This document shows, one piece after another, positions 24,188-33,197 of a stretch of DNA of 52,179 nucleotides (its first letter is position 1; each line of letters begins with the position of its first letter). The translations under genes and the position numbers were made by a program. This DNA is from Bacteroidota bacterium (GTDB lineage Bacteria; Bacteroidota; Bacteroidia; Cytophagales; Microscillaceae), in assembly GCA_004292795.1 (NCBI GenBank), contig RDXI01000002.1, forward strand, positions 1 through 52,179, read 5' to 3'. The notes beneath the pieces were generated by a model. That model did not search any database. It was given only the letters and a program-made list of their open reading frames with translations, and had not been told where the DNA came from.

Positions 24188-25249
24188 TTAGCGAAGGTTT
24201 AAATTTTCTTGGTTTTTGAACCAAATAATTAACAAATACTGCACACCCACCAACACCACACCCGCCAACAAATGCAAAGGCTGTAGGTAGAAAGGCATAC
24301 CACCGTAGGCAAGGGCAACGCCCATACACAACTCTACGAGGCACAAAATTAGCGCAAATAATGCAAATTTTCTAAAAATTGCCCATTGCCACACAACATT
24401 TTTCTTGCAGAGGTAGAAAAAATATACATTCGCACCCAAAAGCAACCACGAAAACGACCTATGCACATAGAACTCAAGCCCCAACTTGCCTACCCACGTA
24501 CCGCGTCCTGCCTCGCCTACCTGCTTCGCCACCACGTCTATAGCTTCCCTTACCTGCGTACCGAGCAAGACCTGCAACAAGGTCAAGAAGAAGGCTACGC
24601 GCAACGTCCACAACAAAACCGTAAAATCTTTTGTCCTTACCTGCGGGGTTGGGTAGGCAAGTTTACCCTTTGGTACGACCACAATGTAGGTAAGCATAAA
24701 CACAATCAACACCGCCAAACCCATGTGTACCGTAATGAGATTGGGCAATAAATTCGTAGAAACCACTACCGAACCTATCCACCCCTCGATGCCCACCAAC
24801 ACGAAGGCAAGGAAAGCCAATAGCGGAATTTTGGGGTTCGTCTTGCGATAGGCAAACGAAAAAAGGAGTGTCAAGAAAATAAGAAAACCTATCAAAACCC
24901 CTACAAGACGGTTTACGTACTCAATCCACGCCTTCGTAGTGTCAAAATACGTAACTTCTTGGATAGATTTGTCTTTCGTGATTTTGTCTGCCAATGCCTC
25001 GAAGCCCAAAACCCGCAAATAGCGTGCAATGCGTTCATTTTTGCGTTGGCGTTCCTCGACATATTTTTGTTGATAGTTGGGCGGAAGTTCCGAACTGTCT
25101 GTAGGCGGCACCCATTGCCCGAAGCAACGAGGCCAATCGGGGCAACCCATACCCGCCCCTGCCATACGCACCAAACCGCCTACACCTATCAATATATACA
25201 CTGCCACAATGGTAGCAATGCCCACGTTTCGAAAGTTCTTTTGTCCCAT
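24188..25249 (-). CDS. ctaA: heme A synthase (COX15/CtaA)
   Basis: 353 residues from the ATG at 25249, supported by a -7 box at 25265-25272. 'VYILIGVGGLVRMAGAGMGC' followed by 'PDWPRCFGQWVPP' gives the N-terminal heme-ligand region and the Cys pair. A long charged loop ('YQQKYVEERQRKNERIARYL') follows, as in other Bacteroidota homologues. Later helices carry 'EYVNRLVGVLIGFLIF' (His replaced by Asn-Arg), 'VHMGLAVLIVFM', 'FYVHRSFSWLLLGANVYF' and 'LQPLHLLAGVVLVGVQ'. It oxidises heme O to heme A for cytochrome oxidase, and partners with ctaB downstream. No oxidase subunits lie in the window. Confidence 0.92.
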   Translation of the reverse strand: MGQKNFRNVGIATIVAVYILIGVGGLVRMAGAGMGCPDWPRCFGQWVPPTDSSELPPNYQQKYVEERQRKNERIARYLRVLGFEALADKITKDKSIQEVTYFDTTKAWIEYVNRLVGVLIGFLIFLTLLFSFAYRKTNPKIPLLAFLAFVLVGIEGWIGSVVVSTNLLPNLITVHMGLAVLIVFMLTYIVVVPKGKLAYPTPQVRTKDFTVLLWTLRVAFFLTLLQVLLGTQVREAIDVVAKQVGEAGRGTWVGKLGLEFYVHRSFSWLLLGANVYFFYLCKKNVVWQWAIFRKFALFALILCLVELCMGVALAYGGMPFYLQPLHLLAGVVLVGVQYLLIIWFKNQENLNLR

Positions 25250-25264
25250 AATTTTTGATTTGTG

Positions 25265-25272
25265 CAAAGATA
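25265..25272 (-). promoter_or_regulatory. -7 box (TATCTTTG) for ctaA-ctaB
   Basis: Exact TAnnTTTG match on the minus strand, 15 nt before the ctaA ATG. It argues for the 25249 start over in-frame codons further upstream. Confidence 0.6.
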
Positions 25273-25390
25273 ACTCTTCCTTACAGAAAGCTATACAATC
25301 CAAACACTTTGTATAGCAAGTTGTTTGCATATCGGGGCTGTTCTTGCCTTGCCTACCAAAACTTTTTTTGCATAGTCCCCTAATAACCAT

Positions 25391-25398
25391 TAGATTTG
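25391..25398 (+). promoter_or_regulatory. -7 box (TAGATTTG) for the LOG-family gene
   Basis: Exact TAnnTTTG match 45 nt before the ATG at 25444. The earlier in-frame ATG at 25396 overlaps the box and is therefore rejected. Confidence 0.55.
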
Positions 25399-25443
25399 CG
25401 CGTTATATTTATCCTTCATCCTTTATCCCAATCAAGTTGTAAC

Positions 25444-26157
25444 ATGGAAGAAAAACATGACCATAAGATAAAACAAGCCTTCGAACCCAAAGCATGGAAC
25501 GAAATCAAAGGAGCTAACTCGTGGGTGGTTTTCAAAATCATGGCGGAGTTTGTGAATGGTTTTGAGAAATTGGCGCAAATCGGACCTTGTGTTTCTATTT
25601 TTGGTTCAGCACGTACCAAACCCGACAATGAATACTACTTAGCCGCCGAAACCATTGCAGGCAAGCTCGTAAGACGTGGTTATGGTATCATTTCAGGAGG
25701 CGGACCTGGCATCATGGAAGCCGCCAACAAAGGGGCTTTCGAAGCAGGAGGCAAGTCGGTAGGCTTGAATATAGAGCTTCCCCATGAGCAGTTCAGCAAT
25801 CCCTACATAGACCCCGATAAACTCATCAATTTTGACTACTTCTTTGTGCGCAAAGTAATGTTTGTGAAATATGCGCAAGGTTTTGTTGTAATGCCTGGAG
25901 GTTTAGGCACTATGGACGAACTTTTTGAAGCCTTCACACTCATTCAGACACAAAAGATAGCCAAATTCCCTATCATTTTGTACGGCAGAGATTTCTGGAG
26001 TGGTTTGTTGGATTGGATACGTGATGTGGTGCTTGGCAAAGAAAAAAATGTAAGCCCTGACGACCTGAACCTTATCACTATAGTAGATACACCCGACGAA
26101 GCTGTAAAAGTGATTACGGACTTCTACGACCAATATTTGCTCAAACCTAACTTTTAA
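25444..26157 (+). CDS. LOG-family (lysine-decarboxylase-like / cytokinin-riboside phosphoribohydrolase type) protein
   Basis: 237 residues from 'MEEKHDHKIKQAF'. The Rossmann core has 'VSIFGSARTKPDNEYYLAAE', 'GYGIISGGGPGIMEAANKGA' and the family signature 'VMPGGLGTMDELFEAFTLIQ' (PGGxGTxxE). The family cleaves nucleoside 5'-monophosphates to base and ribose phosphate; the original lysine-decarboxylase label is a misnomer. 'FFVRKVMFVKYAQGFVV' precedes the signature as in TIGR00730 relatives. Its substrate in this organism is unknown. A strong terminator follows. Confidence 0.87.
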   Translation: MEEKHDHKIKQAFEPKAWNEIKGANSWVVFKIMAEFVNGFEKLAQIGPCVSIFGSARTKPDNEYYLAAETIAGKLVRRGYGIISGGGPGIMEAANKGAFEAGGKSVGLNIELPHEQFSNPYIDPDKLINFDYFFVRKVMFVKYAQGFVVMPGGLGTMDELFEAFTLIQTQKIAKFPIILYGRDFWSGLLDWIRDVVLGKEKNVSPDDLNLITIVDTPDEAVKVITDFYDQYLLKPNF

Positions 26158-26190
26158 GATACGTTTTGCGTATGTAAAGGCGCGGTTATG

Positions 26191-26226
26191 TTGTGATTCG
26201 CTCTGTGCGAATCACAATCTTATTTT
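26191..26226 (+). terminator. rho-independent terminator
   Basis: TTGTGATTCGC / GCGAATCACAA with a 5-nt loop, then TCTTATTTT. It ends the LOG-family gene, right before the next promoter. Confidence 0.82.
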
Positions 26227-26229
26227 GAT

Positions 26230-26237
26230 TATTTTTG
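26230..26237 (+). promoter_or_regulatory. -7 box (TATTTTTG) for the WecA-like gene
   Basis: Exact TAnnTTTG match 11 nt before the ATG at 26249. An upstream in-frame ATG at 26225 precedes the box and cannot be on the transcript. Confidence 0.6.
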
Positions 26238-26248
26238 CTCCTGACTTT

Positions 26249-27355
26249 ATGATAATATTATTACTCATTAGTTTTTTTACAGCACTGGCTATCTCTTGGT
26301 TGAGTATTCCTTCTATAGTGAAAGTAGCCAATGAAAAACATCTGTATGATGAACCTGATGAAAAACGCAAGATTCACCAACACAACATTCCTTCTTTGGG
26401 GGGAATAGCCATCTTTGGAGGGGTTATCATTACTTGTACTTTTTTTGTTAATTTTACGGCTCTTCCACAATGGGGATATGCTATTTCGGCTATTGTGTTG
26501 ATGTTTTTTACAGGTGTAAAAGATGATATTATCCCTCTCTCGGCGAGCAAAAAGTTCTTGGCGCAGTTGGTTGCTTCGGCTATCGTGGTGATGAAAAGCG
26601 ACATTCGCCTCACACAATTTTATGGTTTTTTGTGGATAGATGGCATAGATTATTACACAAGCGTTACCATTTCTATCTTTACGCTCTTGACTATCATCAA
26701 TGCGTTCAATTTGCTTGATGGCATCAATGGCTTGGCGGGAGGCGTGGGTATGATTGCCTCACTTATGTTCGCCTACTTTTTTTATGTATTCAACAGCCCC
26801 GAATGGGCAGTGATTGCGGTTTCTTTGGCGGGTAGTTTGGCGGGTTTTCTGTACTACAACTTACGCCGAAGAGCTATGATATTTATGGGTGATACGGGTT
26901 CGCTTTTGATAGGGCTTTTCTTGGCTATCTTTGCCATTGTGTTCATTGAGCTAAACCGCGAGGCGTTTCAGGCAGGCAAGGCTTTTGCTTTCAAACCTCC
27001 CTTCGCGCCTGTGTTGGCTATCAGCATTTTGTTATTGCCTTTGTTTGATACCTTGCGCGTGTTTTGCATACGCATAGCGAACAAACGTTCTCCTTTTTCG
27101 GGTGATAGAAACCACTTGCATCATTATTTGGTAGATAGTGGCTTGACGCACCCCTTCGCCTCGATAATACTTTACATAGCCCATATTTCTTTTGTGTTGT
27201 TCATTCTTCTGTTCATGAACCTTCCGCAAGTGTTGGCATTAAGCACGTTGTTTTTATTGGCATTGGGCTTTAGTTTGGGGTTGTATTATTTCAAACTAAA
27301 AAAACAAACGCCCACGCACAAGGACATCAAAACGCCTCTCGAAACAGCAAAATAA
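26249..27355 (+). CDS. WecA/TagO-like polyprenyl-phosphate sugar-1-phosphate transferase
   Basis: 368 residues, about ten membrane helices. 'KRKIHQHNIPSLGGIAIFGG', 'FTGVKDDIIPLSASKKFLAQ', 'AFNLLDGINGLAGGVGM' (the DDxxD-like and NxxxxxDGxNGLAGG motifs), 'AMIFMGDTGSLLIG' and 'SPFSGDRNHLHHYLVDSG' (the HxHH-type nucleotide-sugar site) are diagnostic. It transfers a GlcNAc- or related sugar-1-phosphate from UDP-sugar to undecaprenyl phosphate, the first step of O-antigen, enterobacterial-common-antigen-like or capsule glycans. The hydrophilic tail is Lys/Thr-rich. No glycan cluster is adjacent. Confidence 0.9.
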   Translation: MIILLLISFFTALAISWLSIPSIVKVANEKHLYDEPDEKRKIHQHNIPSLGGIAIFGGVIITCTFFVNFTALPQWGYAISAIVLMFFTGVKDDIIPLSASKKFLAQLVASAIVVMKSDIRLTQFYGFLWIDGIDYYTSVTISIFTLLTIINAFNLLDGINGLAGGVGMIASLMFAYFFYVFNSPEWAVIAVSLAGSLAGFLYYNLRRRAMIFMGDTGSLLIGLFLAIFAIVFIELNREAFQAGKAFAFKPPFAPVLAISILLLPLFDTLRVFCIRIANKRSPFSGDRNHLHHYLVDSGLTHPFASIILYIAHISFVLFILLFMNLPQVLALSTLFLLALGFSLGLYYFKLKKQTPTHKDIKTPLETAK

Positions 27356-27394
27356 AAAGATTAGTACTTACGCAAAATCTACATAGAAAGCTTA

Positions 27395-27497
27395 TGTAGC
27401 ACAGACATCTTGCCTGTAGTGTGGTAGCATAGACCATTTTTATGACTACATTTGCTATTTCTTGCCTATACGCTACAGGCGAGATACCCGTGCTACA
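27395..27497. repeat. TGTAGC-ended inverted repeat with long loop
   Basis: Arms at 27395-27419 and 27473-27497 (25 nt, about 4 mismatches) start TGTAGCAC and end with the complementary GTGCTACA. The loop is 53 nt and holds a further CTTGCCT word. The ends match those of the tandem elements just downstream and of the hairpin at 46134. Confidence 0.7.
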
Positions 27498-27511
27498 TTT
27501 TGTGTAACACC

Positions 27512-27760
27512 AAAATAAATTTTAAAGTGCATATAACAAAAGGCTGTAGCGCACCCTTTCTAGGGTGCGGGGTGTCGATTGTTGTGAACACACCCTAGAA
27601 AGGGTGTGCCACAAGGGCGCAAGGTAAGAATTATACTAAAATAAATTTTAAAGTGCATATAACAAAAGGCTGTAGCGCACCCTTTCTAGGGTGCGGGGTG
27701 CCGATTGTTGGAACACACCCTAGAAAGGGTGTGCTACAAGGGCGCAAGGTAAGAATTATT
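27512..27760. repeat. tandem duplication of a 126-bp hairpin element (REP-like)
   Basis: Two copies, 27512-27637 and 27638-27760, differ by a few bases and a 1-nt gap. Each carries TGTAGCGCACCCTTTCTAGG and its near-complement ending GGGTGTGCYACA (arms 27545-27570/27589-27613 and 27671-27696/27714-27738), about 25-bp stems. Each arm is itself palindromic (CACCCTTTCTAGGGTG). No gene is seen between 27356 and 27974, only these elements and a terminator. Confidence 0.88.
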
Positions 27761-27911
27761 TTGGTATAAGTCCTAAAAGCACTTGCCTGCCCGCAGTAGG
27801 CAAGTTTTTTATTCGACCTTGTGCTAATTTCTGTACGCGCCAAAGGCGTTTTTTTTTCAAAAAGTGCTTAAAATGAAGCAACGCATCTTGTTAAACTTGC
27901 CTACCCCACAA

Positions 27912-27950
27912 AAAAATAAGATTTTCAAAGACAACTGCTTCGAAAATCTA
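27912..27950 (-). terminator. terminator of the ribosomal-protein operon
   Basis: AGATTTTC / GAAAATCT with a 15-nt loop; on the minus strand it is followed by TTATTTTTTT. It lies about 25 bp behind rpsN, so the operon really ends there. Confidence 0.8.
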
Positions 27951-27974
27951 TATTTTTGGGAAGTTTTGGGTGAA

Positions 27975-28244
27975 TTACCAGCTTGATTTGGTAACACCGG
28001 GTATCTTGCCTTCAGATGCCATAAGGCGGAACATATTACGGCAGATGCCGAATTTGCGCATATAGCCTTTAGGTCTGCCCGTAAGTTTGCAACGATTGTG
28101 CAAGCGAACAGGAGAGGCATTTTTAGGAAGTTTGTCAAGTGCTTCATAATCACCTGCCTCCTTCAATGCTTTGCGTTTTTCAGCATATTGAGCTACCAAT
28201 TTCTCGCGCTTAAGCTCACGCGCTCTGATGGATAATTTTGCCAT
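27975..28244 (-). CDS. rpsN: 30S ribosomal protein S14
   Basis: 89 residues, the long zinc-free form: there is no CxxC pair, only single cysteines in '[20 protein letters not shown]'. '[20 protein letters not shown]' and 'LPGVTKSSW'-type ending ('IPGVTKSSW') are typical. It is the last gene of the operon, followed by a terminator, whereas rpsH, rplF and the rest of the spc set would be expected next. Confidence 0.96.
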   Translation of the reverse strand: MAKLSIRARELKREKLVAQYAEKRKALKEAGDYEALDKLPKNASPVRLHNRCKLTGRPKGYMRKFGICRNMFRLMASEGKIPGVTKSSW

Positions 28245-28259
28245 GTTGGAAGAGAAGGA

Positions 28260-28817
28260 TTAAAGTACTTGTTCAGGTTTTGTGAAAGGCATACCAAGTG
28301 CTTTCAATAATTCGAAGGCTTCTTCATCATTAGGAGCATTGGTCACAAAAGTGATGTCCATACCCGTAATTTTGCTTACCTTGTCAATGCTTATCTCAGG
28401 GAAGATAATTTGTTCTTTCACACCAAGCGAATAATTGCCACGACCATCGAAGCTTTTATCACTGATACCTTTGAAATCACGCACACGAGGCAACGCGATA
28501 GAGATAAGGCGGTCAAGAAATTCGTACATTCTATCACCACGCAAGGTAACTTTAGCACCGATAGGCATACCTTCACGAAGTTTGAAGTTCGCTACAGATT
28601 TCTTTGCTTTGGTGGCTACAGCTTTTTGCCCTGTGATAGTAGTAAGTTCATCAACCCCTACATCAACCAATTTCTTGTCAGACACAGCCATACCAATACC
28701 TTTGTTTACAATGATTTTGGTAAGGCGGGGTACTTGCATAACCGTTTTGTAAGAAAACTTAGCTTGCAAAGCGGCTACTACTTCGTTCAAATATTTTTCT
28801 TTCAGACGAGGGGTCAT
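28260..28817 (-). CDS. rplE: 50S ribosomal protein L5
   Basis: 185 residues. '[20 protein letters not shown]', '[20 protein letters not shown]' and '[20 protein letters not shown]' are standard L5 motifs; it binds 5S rRNA in the central protuberance. The start overlaps the rplX stop by 4 nt (ATGA). Confidence 0.97.
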   Translation of the reverse strand: MTPRLKEKYLNEVVAALQAKFSYKTVMQVPRLTKIIVNKGIGMAVSDKKLVDVGVDELTTITGQKAVATKAKKSVANFKLREGMPIGAKVTLRGDRMYEFLDRLISIALPRVRDFKGISDKSFDGRGNYSLGVKEQIIFPEISIDKVSKITGMDITFVTNAPNDEEAFELLKALGMPFTKPEQVL

Positions 28818-29158
28818 GATACTTTTTCGTATTTAGTTTTTTTGAAGTAACGTTCTAACTTGCCCTTCGCGTTTAGTTTGCGACCAATACGCGCAGGTAG
28901 TCCCGTTGCAGGGTCAATGACCATCAAGTTACTGATGTGAATGGGAGCTTCAAACTGCACGATTCCACCTTCGGGAGATTGCGCGGTAGGTTTTCTGTGG
29001 CGTTTTGCCATGTTAAGCCCTTCTACAATAGCACGGCGTTTTTCCATGTCTATTTCCAATACCTTGCCTGTGTTGCCTTTTTCATCACCAGCAATCACCA
29101 AGACCATATCGCCTGACTTTACGTGTAGTTTAGGCTGTTTATTTTTTTTGCGTTCCAT
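28814..29158 (-). CDS. rplX: 50S ribosomal protein L24
   Basis: 114 residues. The KOW motif is '[20 protein letters not shown]', followed by '[20 protein letters not shown]' and '[20 protein letters not shown]'. It is an assembly initiator near the exit tunnel. Overlaps rplE by 4 nt. Confidence 0.96.
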   Translation of the reverse strand: MERKKNKQPKLHVKSGDMVLVIAGDEKGNTGKVLEIDMEKRRAIVEGLNMAKRHRKPTAQSPEGGIVQFEAPIHISNLMVIDPATGLPARIGRKLNAKGKLERYFKKTKYEKVS

Positions 29159-29179
29159 GTTCGTTAAAGAATAGGTATT

Positions 29180-29548
29180 TTACAATACTTCAGGCGCGAG
29201 GGAAACAATTTTCATAAATTGTTTTTCACGCAATTCACGTGCTACGGGTCCGAAGATACGCGTGCCACGAGGCTCGTCGTTGTTGTTGAGCAACACCGCC
29301 GCGTTATCTTCAAAGCGTATGTAAGAGCCATCAGTACGGCGCACTGCTTTGCGAGTACGCACTACCACAGCCTTTGAAACGGTACCTTTTTTCATGTTGC
29401 TCGAAGAGAGCGCAGATTTTACCGTTACGACAATTTTATCACCTATAGAGGCATAGCGTTTGCGTGTTCCGCCCAATACACGGATACACAACACTTCTTT
29501 TGCTCCACTGTTATCGGCTACGCTGAGCCTTGATTCTTGCTGTATCAT
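29180..29548 (-). CDS. rplN: 50S ribosomal protein L14
   Basis: 122 residues, the invariant length. '[20 protein letters not shown]', '[16 protein letters not shown]' and '[19 protein letters not shown]' are diagnostic. An 82-bp spacer with a hairpin separates it from rpsQ upstream, wide for this operon. Confidence 0.97.
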   Translation of the reverse strand: MIQQESRLSVADNSGAKEVLCIRVLGGTRKRYASIGDKIVVTVKSALSSSNMKKGTVSKAVVVRTRKAVRRTDGSYIRFEDNAAVLLNNNDEPRGTRIFGPVARELREKQFMKIVSLAPEVL

Positions 29549-29576
29549 AATTTTTTATGCACCAATCGTTTAACAA

Positions 29577-29617
29577 ATGCGGGCTTGTGCATCACACGGG
29601 GCAATACACAAGCGCAT
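29577..29617 (-). other. hairpin in the rpsQ-rplN spacer
   Basis: GCTTGTG (29583-29589) pairs with CACAAGC (29607-29613), extended by ATGC/GCAT after a 2-nt bulge. There is no T run on the minus strand, so it is unlikely to be a full terminator. Possible processing or regulatory structure. Confidence 0.45.
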
Positions 29618-29630
29618 TTATGAATAAAAA

Positions 29631-29915
29631 TTATTTCGCTTTCTCAATGACACTCACCAAACGCCAACGTTTAGTTTTGCTCAAGGGGCGACATTCCATG
29701 ATTTTAACCGTATCACCGATGTTGCACTCCTGATTCTCATCATGAGCGTGAAACTTCTTGCTTTTGGTTACAAATTTACCATACTTCTCGTGTTTGAAAC
29801 GGCGTTCAACCTTTACAGTAATGGTTTTTTCCATTTTGTTGCTTGTAACCACGCCCACACGTTCTTTGCGGGCATTTCTTTCAACTGCGACTTTTACTTC
29901 TTCCATAGTACTCAT
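29631..29915 (-). CDS. rpsQ: 30S ribosomal protein S17
   Basis: 94 residues from the ATG at 29915; a TTG directly before and an ATG three codons later are alternatives. '[20 protein letters not shown]' and '[20 protein letters not shown]' are the S17 signature. It binds 16S helix 11. The start is 5 nt from the rpmC stop. Confidence 0.95.
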   Translation of the reverse strand: MSTMEEVKVAVERNARKERVGVVTSNKMEKTITVKVERRFKHEKYGKFVTKSKKFHAHDENQECNIGDTVKIMECRPLSKTKRWRLVSVIEKAK

Positions 29916-29920
29916 CAAGT

Positions 29921-30118
29921 TTATTTGGTTTGAGCAGTTCTAGCGTGAAGTTCCGTCATAAGACGAGCTATCAGGCGACGCGTTGCTCTGATTTTGATAG
30001 GATTTTCGATTTGTGAGATAGCGTGAGCGAATTTGGTGCGCTGTAGCGTTTCTCTTTCTTCACGAATAGACTTTACAATCTCCTCAGTAGAGAGGGCTTT
30101 GATTTCGGCGGTTTTCAT
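29921..30118 (-). CDS. rpmC: 50S ribosomal protein L29
   Basis: 65 residues. '[20 protein letters not shown]' and '[20 protein letters not shown]' are typical of the two-helix L29, which sits at the exit tunnel near the SRP and trigger-factor site. 2 bp after rplP. Confidence 0.96.
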   Translation of the reverse strand: MKTAEIKALSTEEIVKSIREERETLQRTKFAHAISQIENPIKIRATRRLIARLMTELHARTAQTK

Positions 30119-30120
30119 AA

Positions 30121-30540
30121 TTAGTCGACAAATTCGCGGTGTACTACCACTTTGGTTTGAACAGGGAGCTTTTGTGCCGCAAGATAAAGTGCCTCTTGCG
30201 CTATTTCACGGCTCACGCCGTCAAGTTCGAACATAATTTTGCCCGGTCTTACAGGAGCTACCCAATATTCAGGCGCGCCTTTACCCTTACCCATACGAAC
30301 CTCTGCAGGTTTTTTGGTGATAGGCTTATCGGGGAATATGCGTATCCAGATTTTTCCTTCACGCTTCATTGTACGCGAGATAGCGATACGGCAAGCCTCA
30401 ATTTGACGGCTTGTGATGCGTCCGGGTTCAAGAGCTTTCAAACCGAAAGTACCGAAATCTAAAGTATAACCTCTGGTTTCAATACCTTTGATGCGCCCTT
30501 TCTGTTGTTTTCTATATTTGGTTCTCTTAGGGAGTAACAT
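30121..30540 (-). CDS. rplP: 50S ribosomal protein L16
   Basis: 139 residues. '[20 protein letters not shown]', '[20 protein letters not shown]' and '[20 protein letters not shown]' are diagnostic. It contacts the A-site tRNA elbow and is needed for 50S maturation. Confidence 0.97.
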   Translation of the reverse strand: MLLPKRTKYRKQQKGRIKGIETRGYTLDFGTFGLKALEPGRITSRQIEACRIAISRTMKREGKIWIRIFPDKPITKKPAEVRMGKGKGAPEYWVAPVRPGKIMFELDGVSREIAQEALYLAAQKLPVQTKVVVHREFVD

Positions 30541-30554
30541 GACTTGTCAAGGGT

Positions 30555-31427
30555 TTAGCGTTTTTTGTTGTTTCTGTTAGCGCCACCACCGCCTTTGTTA
30601 TTGTTGTTGCGGTTGTTGTTGTTGTTGCGGTTGTTGTTGTTACCACCTTTGCTGTTGCGGTCTCCGCCTTTGTCGCGGTCTCCACCACGGTCATTGCGAC
30701 GGTCGCCACGGTCATTGCGGTCTCCGCGGTCATTGCGGTCGTTACGGTCTGCATAATCATTGGCAGAAGCGTTATTCATAGCTTGAGGCGACAAATCAGG
30801 TTTGCCGTATATCTCGCGTTTGAAAATCCACACTTTGATACCAATTTTGCCATACACCGTCATAGCTTCAGAAACAGCATAATCAATATCAGCGCGAAGC
30901 GTATGCAAAGGAACACGACCTTCTTTGTATTGCTCGGTACGTGCCATATCAGCACCAGCCAAACGTCCAGAAAGTTTTACTTTGATGCCTTGTGCGCCAG
31001 CATGCATAGAGTCAGCAATCGCTTTCTTCATAGCACGGCGGTAAGAAATACGCGCTTCAAGTTGTTGCGCTACTTTCTCGCCTACCAATTTGGCATCAAG
31101 TTGAGGGCGTTTTACTTCATAGATGTTGATTTGAACATCTTTGCTATAAAGTTTTTTCAACTCCTCTTTGATTTTGTCCACTTCTGCACCGCCTTTACCA
31201 ATCACCACGCCAGGGCGTGCAGTGTGAATAGTAAGCGTTACGCGCTTCAATGTACGCTCAATTACTACTTTAGCAATATCACCCTTAGGGATACGTGCTT
31301 TGATATATTTGCGGATTTTCTCGTCTTCAACAAGTTTGTCAGAGAAATCTTTACCGCCGAACCAATTTGAGTCCCAGCCTCGAATGATGCCCAAACGAAG
31401 CGCTACTGGATTTACTTTTTGTCCCAT
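30555..31427 (-). CDS. rpsC: 30S ribosomal protein S3 with a long low-complexity tail
   Basis: 290 residues. The conserved part (about 1-215) has '[20 protein letters not shown]', the KH domain '[20 protein letters not shown]' and '[20 protein letters not shown]'. From about residue 220 on the sequence is almost only Asp, Arg, Asn, Gly and Lys, with repeats such as '[20 protein letters not shown]' then Asn-rich runs and a final 'NRNNKKR'. The tail is probably disordered and solvent-exposed near the mRNA entry site, where S3 acts in mRNA unwinding. It is about 50-70 residues longer than a usual S3. Confidence 0.96.
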   Translation of the reverse strand: MGQKVNPVALRLGIIRGWDSNWFGGKDFSDKLVEDEKIRKYIKARIPKGDIAKVVIERTLKRVTLTIHTARPGVVIGKGGAEVDKIKEELKKLYSKDVQINIYEVKRPQLDAKLVGEKVAQQLEARISYRRAMKKAIADSMHAGAQGIKVKLSGRLAGADMARTEQYKEGRVPLHTLRADIDYAVSEAMTVYGKIGIKVWIFKREIYGKPDLSPQAMNNASANDYADRNDRNDRGDRNDRGDRRNDRGGDRDKGGDRNSKGGNNNNRNNNNNRNNNNKGGGGANRNNKKR

Positions 31428-31439
31428 ACGTTGTTTTTT

Positions 31440-31886
31440 TTATGCTTCGTTTAAGCTATCAAGAACGATTGTTACGTGGTTAGAGCGTTTGCGCACACGG
31501 TATCCACGACCTTGAGGCGCGGGGCGCATTCTTTTCAACATACGACCACCATCTACAAAGATTTCCTTTACATAAAGGTTGGCTTGGTCGAGGTCGACAT
31601 TTGCATTTTGTTGCTTCCAATTAGCAAGGGCAGACGTAAGAAGAGCCTTAAGGTTTCTTGCGGCAAGCTGTGGAGATGTATCGAGGATATGAAGCGCGTG
31701 AAGGACGAACTGCCCACGAATCATATCCGCTACAAGACGCATCTTACGAGGCGAGCTTGGAAGTGCGTAAGCATGAGCGCGAGATGCACCAAGGTTTCCC
31801 TCGTTTTGTTCGCGAAATGCTTTCTTAGCTTCTTTCTCTTGACGAATGCGTACCGATTTTTTGGGTTTTTTCTCTTTAGTTTCCAT
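31440..31886 (-). CDS. rplV: 50S ribosomal protein L22 with N-terminal extension
   Basis: 148 residues from the ATG at 31886; a GTG directly before it is possible. The core starts near residue 40 ('LPSSPRKMRLVADMIRGQFV') and ends 'APQGRGYRVRKRSNHVTIVL'. The first about 38 residues are Lys/Glu-rich ('KKPKKSVRIRQEKEAKKAFR') and absent from short L22 proteins. The L22 loop lines the exit tunnel. Confidence 0.95.
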   Translation of the reverse strand: METKEKKPKKSVRIRQEKEAKKAFREQNEGNLGASRAHAYALPSSPRKMRLVADMIRGQFVLHALHILDTSPQLAARNLKALLTSALANWKQQNANVDLDQANLYVKEIFVDGGRMLKRMRPAPQGRGYRVRKRSNHVTIVLDSLNEA

Positions 31887-31892
31887 CACGCG

Positions 31893-32171
31893 TTATTTTT
31901 TCTTTTTATCTTTTTTAGCAATGTGTCCACGGAAGTTGCGGGTAGGCGAGAATTCGCCCAAACGGTGTCCTACCATGTTTTCGGTAACGTACACAGGGAT
32001 ATGTTTGTTGCCATTGTGTACTGCGAAAGTGTGTCCTACGAAATCGGGAGAAATCATAGAGCGGCGCGACCAAGTCTTGATGATAGACTTTTTGCCAGAT
32101 TCGTTCATTACATCTACCTTTTTCTTCAGGTGATGCTCTATATAGGGTCCTTTTTTGAGAGAGCGAGCCAT
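31893..32171 (-). CDS. rpsS: 30S ribosomal protein S19
   Basis: 92 residues. '[20 protein letters not shown]', '[20 protein letters not shown]' and '[20 protein letters not shown]' are textbook S19. It sits in the 30S head with S13. Its first base overlaps the last base of the rplB stop. Confidence 0.97.
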   Translation of the reverse strand: MARSLKKGPYIEHHLKKKVDVMNESGKKSIIKTWSRRSMISPDFVGHTFAVHNGNKHIPVYVTENMVGHRLGEFSPTRNFRGHIAKKDKKKK

Positions 32172-32995
32172 TACTTACTACGTTTTTTGATGATGAGGCG
32201 ATTAGAATACTTTTTGGGAGCGCGAGTCTTAAGACCTTTAGCATACAAGCCCTTGCGTGAACGAGGCTGACCTCCAGATGCACGACCTTCGCCACCACCC
32301 ATAGGGTGATCCACAGGGTTCATAGACACACCACGGTTGCGAGGACGACGACCAAGCCAACGTTTGCGACCTGCTTTTCCCATTACGGTATTCATGTGTT
32401 CTGAGTTAGATACAGAACCAATTGTTGCCATACAAGTCAATAACACGTAGCGAGTTTCGCCTGAAGGCATTTTGAGCGTGGCATATTTGCCTTCGCGTGC
32501 CAACAACTGTGCATACGTGCCAGCACTACGCGCAAGTTGTCCGCCTTTACCGGGGTTTAGTTCAATGTTGTGAACAATAGTACCCACAGGAATTTCAGCG
32601 AGTGGAAGTGCGTTACCTATTTCAGGCGCGATGCTACTTCCAGATACTACAGTCTGACCTACTTTCAAGCCTTCGGGGGCAATGATATAGCGTTTTTCAC
32701 CATCTGCATAAAACAAAAGAGCGATACGCGCTGTACGAGTAGGGTCATACTCTATAGCTTTCACTGTTGCAGGAATACCAGCCTTATTACGTTTGAAGTC
32801 AATCTCACGTATATATTGCTTATGACCACCGCCTATGTAGCGCATCGTCATCTTCCCAGAGTTGTTACGTCCCCCAGAACGCTTCTTTATTTTAAGAAGC
32901 GACTTCTCAGGCGTTGTTTTCGTAATTTCCGTAAAAGCGGGAGCGATACGAAAACGCAAAGAAGGGGTGATTGGTCTGAATTTTTTGAGAGCCAT
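32171..32995 (-). CDS. rplB: 50S ribosomal protein L2
   Basis: 274 residues. '[20 protein letters not shown]', '[20 protein letters not shown]', '[20 protein letters not shown]' and '[20 protein letters not shown]' (conserved His of the peptidyl-transferase region) are diagnostic. A 200-bp repeat-rich spacer separates it from rplW upstream. Confidence 0.97.
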   Translation of the reverse strand: MALKKFRPITPSLRFRIAPAFTEITKTTPEKSLLKIKKRSGGRNNSGKMTMRYIGGGHKQYIREIDFKRNKAGIPATVKAIEYDPTRTARIALLFYADGEKRYIIAPEGLKVGQTVVSGSSIAPEIGNALPLAEIPVGTIVHNIELNPGKGGQLARSAGTYAQLLAREGKYATLKMPSGETRYVLLTCMATIGSVSNSEHMNTVMGKAGRKRWLGRRPRNRGVSMNPVDHPMGGGEGRASGGQPRSRKGLYAKGLKTRAPKKYSNRLIIKKRSK

Positions 32996-33067
32996 TATTT
33001 TAATGTTTTGCGCCGTCAGTGCTTTGGCGAGCTACTGCCGACATACCTACAAATATTTACTCAGTTG

Positions 33068-33195
33068 TAAGGGTGGATTTTTGGGTGTCAGGTTTGTGGG
33101 TGTCGGGCTTTTGGGTGTCAGGCTTTCAGGTGTACCCTTTTGCCCTTCTACCTTTCCCCCTTCTACCTTTCCTACCTTTCTACCCTTCCTCCCCC
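33068..33195. repeat. low-complexity repeats in the rplW-rplB spacer
   Basis: On the + strand, GGGTGTCRGGYTTT-type units repeat three times (about 33082-33125), followed by a C/T-rich tract with CCCTTCTACCTTTC units (about 33126-33195). The tract is the complement of the purine repeats at 6722 and 43081. The whole spacer between the two ribosomal genes is about 200 bp, ten or more times the usual gap in this operon. Confidence 0.75.
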
Positions 33196-33197
33196 TC

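Noticed and set aside
27512-27760. Tandem 126-bp repeats as a CRISPR-like array
   Set aside because: Only two contiguous units, no unique spacers and strong internal palindromes.
30565-30756. Leu/Pro/Arg-repeat open frame opposite rpsC
   Set aside because: It is the antisense reading of the low-complexity rpsC tail.
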